Position numbers and translations under genes: made by a program. DNA of 64,000 nt, taken from Ailurus styani. Its lineage: Eukaryota > Chordata > Mammalia > Carnivora > Ailuridae. Location: assembly GCA_002007465.1 (NCBI GenBank), contig LNAC01000108.1, positions 4,109,244 to 4,173,243 on the forward strand, given 5' to 3'. Below the pieces are notes generated by a model that worked only from the letters and a program-made list of their open reading frames with translations, was not told the DNA's origin and made no database searches. Below, piece after piece: positions 32,625 to 44,639 of this stretch. The first letter of the stretch is position 1. The number at the start of each line of letters is the position of its first letter.

Positions 32625-33110
32625 TCTCAGAAACAGTAGGGTGTAACAGGAGGTGTGGCTTTGCAGCTGAACAAATGGATACATGATCTTGGTCAAGTTA
32701 TTTAGCATTTAGAAAAATAGTTATTTATTTTAGAGAGAAAGAGAGCAAGCCATAGCAAGCATGCCTGAGTGTAGTATAGGAGGGTTGGGACGGGGAAGGG
32801 TTAGAGAGGCAGGGAGAGAATTTTAAGCAGACTCCCTGCCGAGCAGGGAGGCAGAGGCAGAGCTCAGTTCCCGGACTCTGAAATCATAACTTGAGGCAAA
32901 ACCAACAGTCAGATTCTTAACTGACTGCACCACTCAGACGCCTCCCAGTTATTTAGCCTTTTTAAAGTATTTTCATTTCTAAAATGGAGATGGTAATACC
33001 TATCTTAGAGAATTATTGGGATTAGATGAAATTATATTTAAACCTCTTAGCACATTACCTATGAACTAAGTTACAGTAGATGCTCAATTAATTTTAGCTT
33101 AGGTTATTAA
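32625..33110 (+). repeat. MIR split by an old CAN-SINE
   Basis: 'TACATGATCTTGGTCAAGTTATTTAGC', then after the SINE 'TTTCATTTCTAAAATGGAGATGG' and 'TAGATGCTCAATTAAT'. Confidence 0.72.
32716..32944 (-). repeat. CAN-SINE (old)
   Basis: Diverged antisense copy flanked by AGTTATTTAGC-like repeats of the host MIR. Confidence 0.78.
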
Positions 33111-36100
33111 GTGCATTCAAAATGTCTTAGAGACCAGAATATGAAGACAGAAGACAGAGACTCAATAAATTTAAATCAGATAAAGGAAAAGTTTACTAAA
33201 ATATGAATCAGGAAACATTCCTTTTTCTTCTCTCTTCCCTATTTTGTGTGCAGTTCTCTTCTTGGGACAAGGTAAATTCTAGGAGGACCCTTCCTGTCCA
33301 AGGCAGACTAAGAAGAGTCTAATAAGAGGAGCAAACTGAGTAGAGGTGTCGCAGGTTATCGGGTGACTGGGAGAGCTTAGTCAAGGAGGGATAAAGTCAG
33401 CGTAAGTCCCATTATTAGTAAGTAGTAACAGGATTATTAGCAGTTTGTAGGTGGGAGGGATTCCCAGTAGGGACTGAGGCAGGTCACAGGGGTTGTTTAA
33501 ATTGAGGCCTGCTAGGCAAACTCGTGTTTACTCTTTTTCTCTTGCATTCTTTGGGGCTAATCTCTGCAAACTTGCTTTCCTGGGTGTTGCCTCTCCATCT
33601 CTGCCTTTAGGAACAGAATTGGAAGTAGCATTAGCCTGAAGAAGTCATTCTATTTAGGGAAAGGACCAGTGATTAGGCCCTTATCTACAGTGGGGCCTTT
33701 CTGAGTGGTGTGGGGCCCGACCGGAATGGCCATCCCACCATCGACAGAGGCTCGGCCTTTCTAACCTCTGGTTGGGTCAGAAGTGTGAAGAAGCAATAGA
33801 TGGGCTGGGCTATCCAAATGAAAAAGCCCTTCATTGTGTTCCTTCAACATTCCAGTGTCTGGTACAATTAGCCAAGACTCAGAAAACAAGTTGGACAAAC
33901 AAGCAAGCAGGCTTCCACTGGTGGATAAGGGATCTCTGGCTCTGCTGAGTTAAGTTTGGGGACTGCAAAGACAGAGTGGGAGGGTCTGGGGAGAGAAAGG
34001 GGACTTTGGGATGACGTTCCTGGCTGGATGAGGGGAAAGAATGGAGCAACAAGCAAACAGTATTTTTGACGTTGATGAAATCCGCCCTGCTAATCTACCT
34101 GAGAGGCTGGCTGGGGCTGGACTAACCTGCGAAGTAGGTGGAATTGTTGCGGAGAGACTGTGACTCTTGCCTTTGGGCAGCTGAAAATGGGGGGAAATGA
34201 AGCTCCATTTAGAATCTGCGAATCTGTTGGCAGTGGATAGTATATGGGATTCACTCCGTTATAGTCTCTCCCATTGTGGGAGCTTCTCAGTTGGTTAACA
34301 CTTTACATGTACTTCTGCCCGGGAAGAGGCCAGCCAGAGGAGCAGTTTGTTGGGCAATGGATATACTGTTCCTGACTTGGCAGTAAGCCGTTCTACCTTA
34401 CCAGCTCTTCTGCAACTGTCTAAGATTCACCAGGTCACAAGCTTCTGCTCTGCAAATGGAGGGTAACTCAAAAGACCAGCCTCTTTCTACCTGCTCAGGC
34501 TTACTCACTAATTTGGCTACACTTTTTCATAATGAAGCTCCCACCTCTGTATGCTGCTGTTGGTCTGAAAACACTGAGCTGCTGCCACTTTTGAATAGGA
34601 TGCTTTTTGCCTAAAGACCCGAACCCAGTTTTTGGAAGTGCTCTAGGGAGGAGCTTCCTCTCTGACCTCAAGGGGAGGAGGAGGTCATTAGGAAGTGGTG
34701 GGTGGAGCCACGACTCTACTTCTGCTGTCTCTCTGTTCATCGAATAGCCTTTTGGCTATCTGTCTCTGTTTACCTCGAAACCTTTCTTGAGGAGCTACAG
34801 AGGGTGCACGAGCCTCTAGCTGGAGGTTCTTTGGAATACCCTGCTTTTGGGTGAGGTCGGCAGACACGAGAGTACCATGTGGCCTAGTTACCAAGATGAG
34901 CACGAGTTCAACGCCCACCTGGTTTGCCGCATGTGCTGTATGGGTTAGTATGTGAACTTTTTTCCTTGTCTGGGCCTGTGGATCCCAAATAGCCCTTGTT
35001 GTCATTGACTCATAGGAGTATATGGGTTTTGAAGTCTTGCAGGTGTTACAGCCTTTGTGCTTGTTAAAATGTGCAGGGAAATAGACCAGTGCTCTACTTC
35101 CTGGGGAACTTCTTAAGCCTATAGTGACTGGCGGTTAAGAGCCGAGCTTTGGGTGTGGGACTTTTTTTATAGAGACTGAATTCATGCTCATGCTTCTTTT
35201 TGCCTGTATCAGGAAACCGCTTTTAAGTTATGTTGCATAGTTCTGAGAGTCCAGGGTGTATTTTTAGCAGAAGTTGGTTGGTTACGGAGTCCACCTCTGA
35301 GCGGACTGAATGGGAGGGGAGGAGGGAGGAGTCATGGCCTGGGTTTCCTCTTTCACTTACTCTCTTCTGCCAGCTCTGAGGAGGGGAGACGGCTCTAAGA
35401 TGGTCAGGGGACAGGGATCTGGGGTGGGACCTAAAGAAGAATTGGCAGGCTAGGGGGAGTGTTGTTTAGGCTGTGACTTAGATCTCCCTGGATAAAGGAC
35501 AAGAGTTCATTTAAATCATGTTCCGTGACCTTGAGCCAGTGGCCCAGCCTTTTTGGCCACAGGTTTCTTTGGCTTCCAAACTGCAGGGTGTACAGACTGG
35601 TGCTGGAATGAGATATCAATTCATCAGTTCTTGGTAAAATGAAAAAGATAAGGAGCAAGTAGTGTGCCTTTCATAAAAGGAAACTCGTTTCAAGACCTGT
35701 CCTTTACTATGATTGTCCTTCCTACTTTTCCGATGTTAAAAAGTCCTTTATTTTATGAAAGAATTTTTCTTAGGTAGTAGTTTGGTGTTAGATACCCCTA
35801 CTTAGCAAAAGAAAAGGTTGACAGCTTTATGTTAGGTTTTCTGATTTATTTTGGAACATTTACTGGTTTGGAAACTCCTGGATTGATCATCAACTTTGAT
35901 AATCAAAATATCTTTTGATATTATATTCTTGAGTCTCTAAAGCAGAACAAAATTGTGACCCAAATAGGCAGGTTTTTCACTAAAATTGAAATCTCCAGCT
36001 GTTTTATCGAGGGAAGAGGGCAGAAGAAATCTCAGAAGGGGTGTAGGAGAGCTACAGTTCTGATTCTGTCTCCTGACCACTAGGTCATTACTGCCAGATA

Positions 36101-36240
36101 TTTAAGTGTTTTGTGAGAAACAAAGGTGGTATTGTAATAATGTTTGGGGCACATGGAGGGGGCAGTTTAGTCCGTTGTTGCCATGCAGTCTAGCCTATTA
36201 TCTTTCTGGTATCACTGAGATTTCATCCCTGAGATCTAGA
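33111..36240. other. SINE-free island without a recognised exon
   Basis: About 3.1 kb without any CAN-SINE, L1 or MIR that I can recognise, and relatively GC-rich in 33.5-35.4 kb. In this window the other long SINE-free stretches flank MACF1 exons. The strongest exon-like item here is the weak candidate at 34877. An enhancer or alternative promoter is possible. Confidence 0.4.
34877..34943 (+). other. Weak candidate alternative first exon
   Basis: ACCATGT at 34874-34880 opens 22 codons (MWPSYQDEHEF...CCM) plus one base before a GTTAGT donor-like site at 34944. The leftover phase matches exon 48091, as for the 25259 exon. It lies in a 3-kb SINE-free island. The peptide resembles nothing I recognise and the donor is mediocre, so chance is quite possible. 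Confidence 0.18.
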
Positions 36241-36255
36241 GAAAAGAATCTTCTG

Positions 36256-36449
36256 GGGCACCTGGGTGGCTCAGTGGGTTAAGCCTCTGCCTTCGGCTCA
36301 GGTTATGATCTCAGGGTCTTGGGATTGAGTCCCATGTTGGGCTCTCTGCTCAGCGGGGAGCCTGCTTCCCCCTCTTTCTGCCTGCCTCTCTGCCTACTTG
36401 TGCTCTCTCTCTCTGTGTCAAATAAGTAAATAAAATCTTAAAAAAAAAA
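36256..36449 (+). repeat. CAN-SINE
   Basis: Sense copy with perfect TSD AAAGAATCTTCTG (36243 and 36450). Confidence 0.93.
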
Positions 36450-36589
36450 AAAGAATCTTCTGCATCTGAAAGTGTTTGGAGATAAAAGGGCCCCTTTTCT
36501 GAAATCAACAGACAAGTTTAAGGAAGTTTAGAATCTTTATTGAAAGTTTTGGGGCAACAACATTCTCTCTCATCCTACTCTGTTTAATC

Positions 36590-37060
36590 CCCCAAGGCAG
36601 TGTGGTGTCGTGGTTAAGAGCATGGACTTTGGCATCACCTGTCTGCCTGGGGCTCCAGCTCTACCACTAAATATCTAGATGAGCTGAGAGAATTGCTTGA
36701 TCTATGCCTTGGTTTTCTCATTTATTTATTTATTTATTTATTTGACAGAGAGAAAGATCCCAAGTAGGCAGAGAGGCAGGCAGGGGGCGGGGGAGAGGGG
36801 AAGCAGGCTCCCCGCTGAGCAGAGAGCCTGATGTGGGGCTCGATCCCAGGACCCTGAGATCATGACCTGGGCTGAAGGCAGAAGCTTTAACCCACTGAGC
36901 CACCCAGGTGCCCCGGTTTCCTCATTTTTTAAAAGGGGATTTAGATTTAAATAGACCCTAACTCAGAGTCATTATGAGGAGTACATGATATTCAAGCGCT
37001 TAGCCCAATGTAAGCTCTGCAGGTGATTTTGATATGGCCGGTCCACAGACTGGTATTGAC
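36590..37060 (+). repeat. MIR split by a CAN-SINE
   Basis: 'GTGTCGTGGTTAAGAGCATGG', 'CTGGGGCTCCAGCTCTACCAC' and, beyond the SINE, 'TTCCTCATTTTTTAAAAGGGG' and 'GAGTCATTATGAGGAG'. Confidence 0.82.
36723..36914 (-). repeat. CAN-SINE inside MIR
   Basis: Antisense copy with TSD GGTTTTCTCATT (36711) and GGTTTCCTCATT (36915). Confidence 0.93.
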
Positions 37061-37694
37061 CTAGTCCAAACTCCAAACCTTATAGATGAAACTCAGATTC
37101 AGAGAGGGGAGCTGAGTGTTCTGTCAGGTAAGCATCAGAGACTAGATGCCAGCAAATCCAAGTTACAGACCTGATTCTGCCCCTGTGTCACTTTATCCAA
37201 CTTTTAAGAGGGCTTCTTAGGGCTTGGATTTCTTGATCTTTCAAATGGTATTTTGAGGATTCTTAAACCTTTGATCTCTTTGTATCTGTGATTTAGTTTT
37301 TCTGATAATCTAATGAATGTTCAAGAAACTTTTGAGCTTTTCCTCTTCTTCCCTTCTCCTTGTATGCCTCTCCTTCCATCTTCGTGGCTCATTTCTCTTG
37401 CCACCATCTTATTCCCGCCTCGTTTCTTTATCTAACTTCTGTTGTTTACTCTCGGATTCCCAACAGAGCAAAGAATTACTAATAAAGTTCCAGTTTGCCT
37501 GAAAAATAACATAAAACTTTAATTTTGCACTGAAGTTATCAGTGCTCTAAACTTCCAATTCTCAATCTTCACTGAGACATTCTAAGCCTGTACCAGCCCT
37601 TGATGATAGATGCCTGTCGTGAATCCTGGTTACCGTCATGGTTTACACTTCCCTTCTTCCTGTCATTACACAGGGCGATAATTGTGTTGTCTTC

Positions 37695-37965
37695 TAATAA
37701 TTTCATGGTGGCAGTAGGTGTGGTGATTAAAAGTCCATCAAGACTTGGATTTGAACCTCAATTCTGCTACTTGCTAACTGTGTGACTTAAGGCAAATTAT
37801 TAATAAGCCTTTTTGAGCCTCAATTTGAACTATAAAAATGAGGGTAAGTAGTGTGTACTTGGTAGAATTGTGAGGACTGAGTCAAATACTAAATGAGACA
37901 GGCCTTGCACAGTGCCTGACACAGAACAAACACAATATCTAGGTCTGTCTTATCTCCCAAAGTTG
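37695..37965 (+). repeat. MIR SINE
   Basis: 'GGATTTGAACCTCAATTCTGC', 'CTAACTGTGTGACTTAAGGC', 'TGCACAGTGCCTGACACAG' in MIR order. Confidence 0.82.
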
Positions 37966-38089
37966 ACTTACGTATGTCTGAGGATAGGAATCATTTATAA
38001 TGTTGGTGCCATTGTATATTTTTGGTAAGCATAGTTAATTGCTTGATCTCTATGTATCTGTCTTTTTTCCCCCTTCCTCCCTTCCTTCT

Positions 38090-38390
38090 TTCCTTCCTTG
38101 AAGTATAGTTGACACATAATGTTACATTAGGTTCAGACGTATGATTCAATAAGTTTATAGGTTCTGTCTCACCACAAATGTATCTACCATCTGTCACCAT
38201 ATGCTTTTACAATATTATGACTATATCGCCTATGCTGTATCTTTGATTCCCATGACTTATTCATTCCATAACTGGAAGCCTGTATCTCCCACTCCTCTTC
38301 GTCCATTTTGCTGGCCCCCACACCCCTCTCCCCTCTGGCAGCCATCAGTGTCTTCTGTATTTATGGGTCTGTTTCTTTAGCCCATTTTCT
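38090..38390 (-). mobile_element. Antisense L1 3' UTR fragment
   Basis: 'GAAGTATAGTTGACACATAATG', 'ACATTAGGTTCAGACGTATG', 'CCCATGACTTATTCATTCC' match antisense L1 3' UTR. Confidence 0.72.
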
Positions 38391-38729
38391 TTGAGCTTAC
38401 ATGAAGTGGTGCAAAGTCTCCTGGGTCCAGACATGGCAAGAAGAATTCAGGAAAGCTGTAACTGTAGTTGGGACATCTCAATGGAAATCCCTGCTCCCTG
38501 CTGAAAAGCAGCCTTTTAATTGTCATTTGGGAATATTTAGTCTGACTTTGAAAATACCATCTTAAAGTGCCCTTGTAGGTATAGCCTTGACACATAGTGG
38601 GCTTTCAGTATATATTTGTTAAATGAATGCGTATTCTTGAGTACCCATTATTGTTTTAAATGTTGGATATTTAAGGAAATTTAAGACATGGTTCTTGAGT
38701 CCAAAGAGTTGAAGTTCAGATAAATAGGA

Positions 38730-39450
38730 TTTACATAGAGAGGTATCTAACAATAGGTTTTATATGCTTGGTGCCAAGTAAAGTGAATAAACACAGGCAC
38801 GTGCAGGCATCTAGAAGTGGCTGGCATAGGTGGAAACATATAAAGGGAGAAGTGGGACTTCAGCTGGACCTTGTAAGGAGGCTCTAACTTAGATAACTCA
38901 AAAAGAGGGAGATAGATATTCTGGTAGGGGCAGCAGGGACAAGAATGTGCAAGTTATGTTTGGAAACAGTGATACCAGAATGACCCAGGTGAGTCATGCA
39001 GGGGAAGAGCCCAAAGATAAAGTTGGAAGAGTAGATTGTAAATTTCTTTAGGTCAGAGGCCAGGTATTTATCTCCTCCAACCACCCAACACACAAGGAAT
39101 AAAAACCAGAATTGAATTTTATTTTTTTTATTTTTTTTTAATTTTATTTTTATTATTTGCCCAAGGGGTACAGATCTGTGAATCATCAGGCTAAAAACCA
39201 GAATTGAATTTTAAAGGGTTATAACGGACTATGGAAACGAAGGACCTGGACTTGGTCTTCTGGGAGCCACTAAAGGATTTTTGAGTAGAGGGATAATATG
39301 GGCAAAGTGATGATGATTTCGGAAGATAGGTTGAGATAGGCTGTCTGCTGTACTTGCCACAGCCACACCTGTCAACTGCTAGTTTCAAATCTGTAGCCTC
39401 AATTCTGACTGGTCTTCTGAACTCTAGACCTAACGTTCCAACTGTCAGCA
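38730..39450. repeat. Old interspersed repeat, family not resolved
   Basis: 'GGACTTCAGCTGGACCTTGTAAGGAGG', 'GACAAGAATGTGCAAG' and 'GGAGCCACTAAAGGATTTTTGAGTAGAGGG' are phrases of a common mammal-wide repeat that I cannot name securely. A young L1 is inserted in it. Confidence 0.4.
39122..39192 (-). mobile_element. Extremely 5'-truncated young L1
   Basis: A 71-bp insert: a T/A-rich tail followed by the reverse complement of the L1 3' end ('AGCCTGATGATTCACAGATC', 'TGTACCCCTTGGGCAAATAA'). It is flanked by a perfect 21-bp target duplication (39101-39121 and 39193-39213) containing AAAACCAGAATTGAATTT. Confidence 0.85.
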
Positions 39451-39459
39451 AGAAGGTCT

Positions 39460-40560
39460 GCTAACACCTTATTATTTTTCTTCTATTTTACCCAACACCC
39501 AGTCTGTGCCTCCTTGTATTTTCCTAATCTTATGATAACACTCCTCCCAGTTGCTGGAAACATTAGTTGACCAGCATTTATTGACTAGAAACATTAGAAT
39601 TAATTTGAACCTTTCCTTTCCTTCCTAACAAATCTAGCCAATATTTAAGAGCTGTTGTTTCTGCCTCTGCGTTATCTTATGGATCTACCTGCCCTCTTTA
39701 TATCCTTGCTGTCTCTGCTCTAGTTCATACTCTTAGATTTCTTTCTTGGTTTGTCATAGTAGACCTCTAGCTGGTTCTTGTACCCTTTAGTGTCTCTCTG
39801 CTGCAGACTGGCCTTTAGTCCAATGCCAGATTTATCTTTTCAGAACACGTTCTGGTTCAGAAAATCTTGGGTCGCCTGGGTAGTGCAGTTGGTTAATTGT
39901 CCAGCTCTTGTTTTGGGCTCAGGTCGTGATCTCAGGGTCATGAGATCGAGCCTTGTGGCAGTTTCTGTGCTCAGTGTGGAGTCTGTTTGAGACTTTGTCT
40001 TCCTCTCCCTCTACCCCTTGCCCCGCTTATGCTCTCTCTCTCTTTCTTAAATAAGTAAGTAAATCTTTAAAAAATCTCAGTGGTTTCACTTTATTTACTG
40101 AATTAAGTAGATACTCCTCCAGTTTTTTGGAGTGATTTAACCTCATATGACCTTGCAAGCCTCCTTTTTCATTAAATTGCTAAATGTATGCTATGCATAG
40201 CTGTGCTATCCCTGAAACACATCCTGTGTACTTATATGTCTCTGAATTGCTGCTCATACTTCTTTTTCAGTTTGGAATTCCTGAACTCCTTTTTGTACTG
40301 CCCAAATCCTAATTGTTATCCAAGGTTTAGTGCAAACACCATGCCTTCCATGAACTCTTCTCCTATTCTTCTGTCAGAATTAATCAACTGCGATCATTAG
40401 CATCATTTTGTGTAGCTTGTATCTGGTGTATTATTTGCTTGATATTATTGTTAATTATTTATATATTGGTGTTTGCCACTAGATTGCAGATTTCATGAGG
40501 TCAAGGAACAGGCCTATTCTGACTATTTGCCTTCTCTGTCAGCTCACATATCTCATTTTT
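39460..40560 (+). repeat. L2 LINE pieces with one SINE
   Basis: L2-like wording on both sides of the SINE at 39870-40073: 'CAGTCTGTGCCTCC', 'TGCAGACTGGCCTTTAGTCC', 'CAAGGTTTAGTGCAAACACC', 'CCACTAGATTGCAGATTTCATGAGGTC'. Confidence 0.55.
39870..40073 (+). repeat. CAN-SINE (old)
   Basis: Sense copy with a 'TGGTTAATTGTCCAGCTCTTG' head and an AAATAAGTAAGTAAATC tail. Flanked by AAAATCTT and AAAATCTC. Confidence 0.82.
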
Positions 40561-40599
40561 AAATTTCCAGGAAGTTGGTGCCTCTTGGGCTTTTTCTTC

Positions 40600-40808
40600 T
40601 CCTTCTTTTTTTTTTTTTTAAGATTTTATTTATTTATGAGAGAGAGAGAAAGCCCGAGAGCATGAGTAGAGGGAGGGGCAGAGGGAGAGAGAGAAGCAGA
40701 CTCCTCGCTGAATAGGGAGCCTAATGACCTGGGACTTGATCCCAGGACACTGAGATCATGACCTGAGCCAAAGACCGACGCTTATCGGACTTAGACACCC
40801 AGGTGCCC
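40600..40808 (-). repeat. CAN-SINE
   Basis: Antisense copy ending CACCCAGGTGCCCC. Flanked by TTGGGCTTTTTCTT and TTGGGCTTCTT. Confidence 0.88.
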
Positions 40809-41079
40809 CATTGGGCTTCTTGAACCATTTGTGATTTTTCTGTGGCCCTCAGGGAAACAAGCATAAGTTCTTTTATTTGCTTTTGTAATGATTGATAATG
40901 CACTGGGACTGTGTTACCGGCTATATTGGATTAGACAAAGCTTTGCACCTCAAATGCAGGCTTTAATTCCAACTGTAGGCTCATTCTCAAATCGCTCCTA
41001 GTAGAGTAGAGTGAGTAGACGTGTAAATAATAATACCTTGCAATGAGCACAAGAGAAAGATCACCTTCCTAAACTAGTG

Positions 41080-41215
41080 TGTGTAAGGGATAGGAAAAGC
41101 TCCCGGAGGAAGTGACGGTTGAGTTGAATACAGAGCAATGAGTAGACAGACAAGGGGGGAGCTATGTTCTGCACAGAGGGAACAGTGAATACAAGGGCAA
41201 GATTACATTTGGGCA
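41080..41215. repeat. Old interspersed repeat, family not resolved
   Basis: 'CCCGGAGGAAGTGACGGTTGAGTTG' and 'CACAGAGGGAACAGTGAATACAAGG' belong to the same unnamed repeat type seen at 38.7-39.4 kb. It appears to continue after the SINE (41480-41590 and 41820-41900) and resume past the LTR. Confidence 0.4.
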
Positions 41216-41228
41216 AGAATTTCTTTTT

Positions 41229-41249
41229 AAAAGATTTTATCTATCTATC

Positions 41250-41287
<38 letters not shown>

Positions 41288-41466
41288 TTGACAGAGAGAG
41301 AGAGAGCGAGAGAGAGTGCACAAGTAGGCAGAGCGGCAGGCAGAGAGAGAAGGAGAAGGAGGCTCTCCGCTGAGCAGGGAGCCCGATTCAGGGCTCGATT
41401 CCAGGACCCTGGGATCATGACCTGAGCTGAAGGCAGCTGCTTAACTGACTAAGTCACCCACGTGCC
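41229..41466 (-). repeat. CAN-SINE with (TATC)n at its tail
   Basis: Antisense copy whose A-tail side contains a TATC microsatellite (41240-41287). Confidence 0.9.
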
Positions 41467-41589
41467 CCTTGGGGAAGAGTATTCAGCAAGGCTGAAGTTA
41501 GAATTTTTATGAAAGGGGAGAGAGGGATAAGAGGCAGGTAGACATCACATCATAATGGGTCTTAGATGCCAAGGTAAAAAGTTTGAATA

Positions 41590-41815
41590 TTATCCCGAGT
41601 GGAGGGAGGCATCAGGCTTTGGAATCCAATGGAGGTGAGTTCAAATTTAACTTCTTTACCTACCTGTGACTTTGGATGGATTACTTAACCTCTCTGTGCT
41701 GTATCTTTCCAGTAAAATAATATCTAGCTTTCAGGGTTGTTGAGCATTAGAAATGATATACATAAGGCGTGTAGCACATAAGCAGGTGTCAGGAAATGTT
41801 AACTATTAATATTAG
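41590..41815 (+). repeat. MIR SINE
   Basis: 'CTTTGGAATCCAATGGAGGTGAG', 'CCTGTGACTTTGGATGGATTACTTAACC', 'AGCAGGTGTCAGGAAATGTTAACTATTA' in MIR order. Confidence 0.75.
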
Positions 41816-41897
41816 GAGGATAAGGAGTCACTGAAGGATTTTAAGGCAGACAGTAACAAGATCAGTTTTGTTAGAAAGATTGCTGGCAGCATTGAAA

Positions 41898-42228
41898 ATG
41901 ATGGTGTCTTAGTTTGGGCCACAGACATGGTAGCTTCCACAACACACCTTTATTTCTCACAATTCTGGAGGCTGCATGTCTAAGATCAAGGCAGCTTCAG
42001 ATTTAGTGTCTGGTATGGGCCCTCTTCCTGGTTCATAGATAACTGTCTTCTCACTGTACCCTCACATGGCAGAAAGAGAGTGAGAGCTGTCTTGGGGTCC
42101 TTTTATAGAGACCACCCTCATGACTCACTCATGCTCCCATGGCCTTACCTGATACTATCACAGAGGGGGTTAAGATTTCAACATAGGAATTTAGGGGAGG
42201 AAATCCAAACATCCAGACCATAGCAGAT
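41898..42228 (-). mobile_element. MaLR-type solo LTR (MLT1-like)
   Basis: Antisense LTR of the ERVL-MaLR kind: 'TTATTTCTCACAATTCTGGAGGCTG', 'GATCAAGGCAGCTTCAG', 'GTGTCTGGTATGGGCCC', 'TCACATGGCAGAAAG', 'GGGGTTAAGATTTCAACATAGGAATT', ending 'CCAGACCATAGCA'. It is decayed and non-coding, with no internal viral genes nearby. Confidence 0.72.
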
Positions 42229-43921
42229 GGATGAGAGCAGGGAAACTTGTTAGAAGCATAGAGAAAAGAAGAGGCCAATTTTAGACAAGTTGAGTTTGAG
42301 ATGAGCATGAAATGTATAGAAGGCGATTAGACATATGAGAGTGGTATTTAGGAGGAAAGCCTGAGCTGAAGATATGGATTTGAAAATGATCAGTTACGGT
42401 TCAAACCATAGGCGTAGGTAAAATTATTCTGGGAGAATGGGGAGAATTCCTCTTCATTACTTTTTTTTTTTTTTTAAATAAAGCTGTGGCTTTTTTCCCC
42501 CTCTCCCACCATGCACATAACACCCAAAATTTCACATGAAACTTTGGGTGGTTCATGGCATCCCTCTCCAAACCCATCTATGGACCTCTGGGTCCATGGA
42601 TATCTTAAGAAACCTGTAATACAAAATGAAGGAGAGAAGGCTAAGGATGAGTAAACATTTAAGGAGTGAGTAGAAGAGAAGGAATAACCAAAGAAGAAGG
42701 AGGAATACTAGGGTGTAATGGAGTCTCATATTCAGAAGGGAGAGTGAGTTTAAAAGGTGAAGGAATGATCAGCAGTGTCTTCTGAGTTGGCAGTTAGGTA
42801 GGTGATTGTGGAGAAAGCAGTTTCAGTGAATTCGTGGGGCTCAAAGCCACACAGGTCATATGCAAGAATAGGAGGTGAGGAAATGGAGACAGCATTGTCA
42901 TCATACTTGTTCAGGAAGCCAAGGGGAAAATAAAGAGAGAAGTTAAAGATATACAAGCTAGGGGATGATTGTTGGATTAAGGTTCCCAATGAGAAGGGAA
43001 AAGGTGGGATCCAGATTTTAGGAGGAAGGACTTGCCTAAGTTACCAAAGGACATCTCTGCAGGTGAAACTAAAAGAAAATTAGGGTACGTATTGGTAGCT
43101 TGGTGGACTGTGATGGTCTTAATAAAAGTTGGAAACAGGTATTAAATCCTTTTAATTAAGTAACCCCCTATCATTCATTGGTGCCTCAGTATGTTCAAAC
43201 ATTTTAGAATTTCCCAGTGGGCAGTTGGGTTGTTTGTTGGCAGTTCATAGCCTTTGGTAGGGCCGAGTTTATAAGAAGCATCAAAGAATAATATGACCTT
43301 TGTTAAATTGACTGGGGTATCTCTGAAAATTCTACCTCCAGTGTTAGATAGAAAGATCTTTGCTGGGCCTGGAATGAAATTAGGGATTTATGTGTAGGGA
43401 ACCAAACCTAAAACCTTTTATAAAGTTTGAAAGTCTGAGTTGTTTGGAGCATTCTGAAAGTTTAATAGTTAAAAGTTGCTCTTTGGCTTTTGTAATGAGT
43501 TTCCTTGCTAAAATATTATGATCTTAAACCCCAGGAACTGCAGTTTCTATCCTCTTGTCTTAATGCTTAAATCAGGAAAGAACTTGCATGTACTTGATGG
43601 GTCTGCAACACAGGATCCTAAAAAAGGATCCTTTCGCTTTGGGTGCACAGTTGTTCCATAAAACCCTTTTCTGAGGAACTTATAGCTCAGCTCTAAGGTA
43701 AGCTCAGCTCTACCTGGTCTTGAGAAGTGCTTGTAATCATGTTGCCCTTAGAAATTACACTCTGAATAAGTACTTGGACCTCTTGCTGCTGAATTAAAAG
43801 TCTGTTTTTTAGCTATTGGAAACATAGTAAGATGGACAGTGTCCATTGTGCCTATCACATCTTCAGGTCTAAAATAAAGGAGGCAGTGGACTAAAAAGAA
43901 ATCCCATGAATTCCACCTGTT

Positions 43922-44034
43922 CATATATATATATTTATCTCCCCAACATGGGGCTCAAACTCACGACCCTGAGATCAAGACCTGAGCTGAGATCAAGAGT
44001 CAGATGCTTAACCAACTGAGCCACCCAGGTTCCC
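43922..44034 (-). repeat. Short-type CAN-SINE (variant)
   Basis: Antisense copy from 'ATCTCCCCAACATGGGGCTC' to 'GAGCCACCCAGGTTCCCC'. It has a partly repeated 'GAGATCAAGACCTGAGCTGAGATCAAGAG' centre. Confidence 0.8.
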
Positions 44035-44639
44035 CCTGCTTCTTCTTTAGAATGTTGGTTAGTTTAAAAGGAAATCTTTTCCTTTTCCATCTATGTGTTA
44101 TTTAAAGGAAAACTTGTGTCTCTAGACTGAGACTTTGGTAAAACTGGAAATGGCCATTCTTGGTTATGAAGGTATTAATATAGTGAGGCAGAATGGGTTT
44201 GGTAGTGGTGAAATGTAGGGGAGCAGAGCTTTTAGTTGGCTTTAATTTTGTTTTCCCATCATGGCTGCATGTTTCAGCACACAGGTGACATTTATTGGGG
44301 TTTTTTACATACTGGACTTGGCTCTGATTTCATTCTGTGTGTTTCATTAACCAGTCTTCTAATCATGTATTGACCAGTCAAGAAAGTTTTTGTTTTTGTT
44401 TTAGGTCATATCCTGCAGAGCTGTAGCTGTTAGCCGCTTTGGGAGAAAGAAAAAGGAAAGCATGATCTCTTTCCTTAGGAGTTAGTGATCTCATTGGTGA
44501 TTTAAGAATAAGCATATTAAAAGTTAAGGACTCTGTATAATTATGTAAGTGCTGATTGAGTGATTAGCATAGTAAGTACCATAAAAATTTATAGGACAAA
44601 GAGACTGTTGAGACCTGGAGTTGTCAGGAAAGGCTGCCC

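Noticed and set aside
34688..35005. 105-codon minus-strand frame in the SINE-free island
   Set aside because: No recognisable domain or splice context, and it overlaps another minus-strand frame.
41898..42228. Considered as part of an intact endogenous retrovirus
   Set aside because: Only one LTR-like unit is present, with no internal gag, pol or env-like sequence on either side; it is an old solo MaLR-type LTR.
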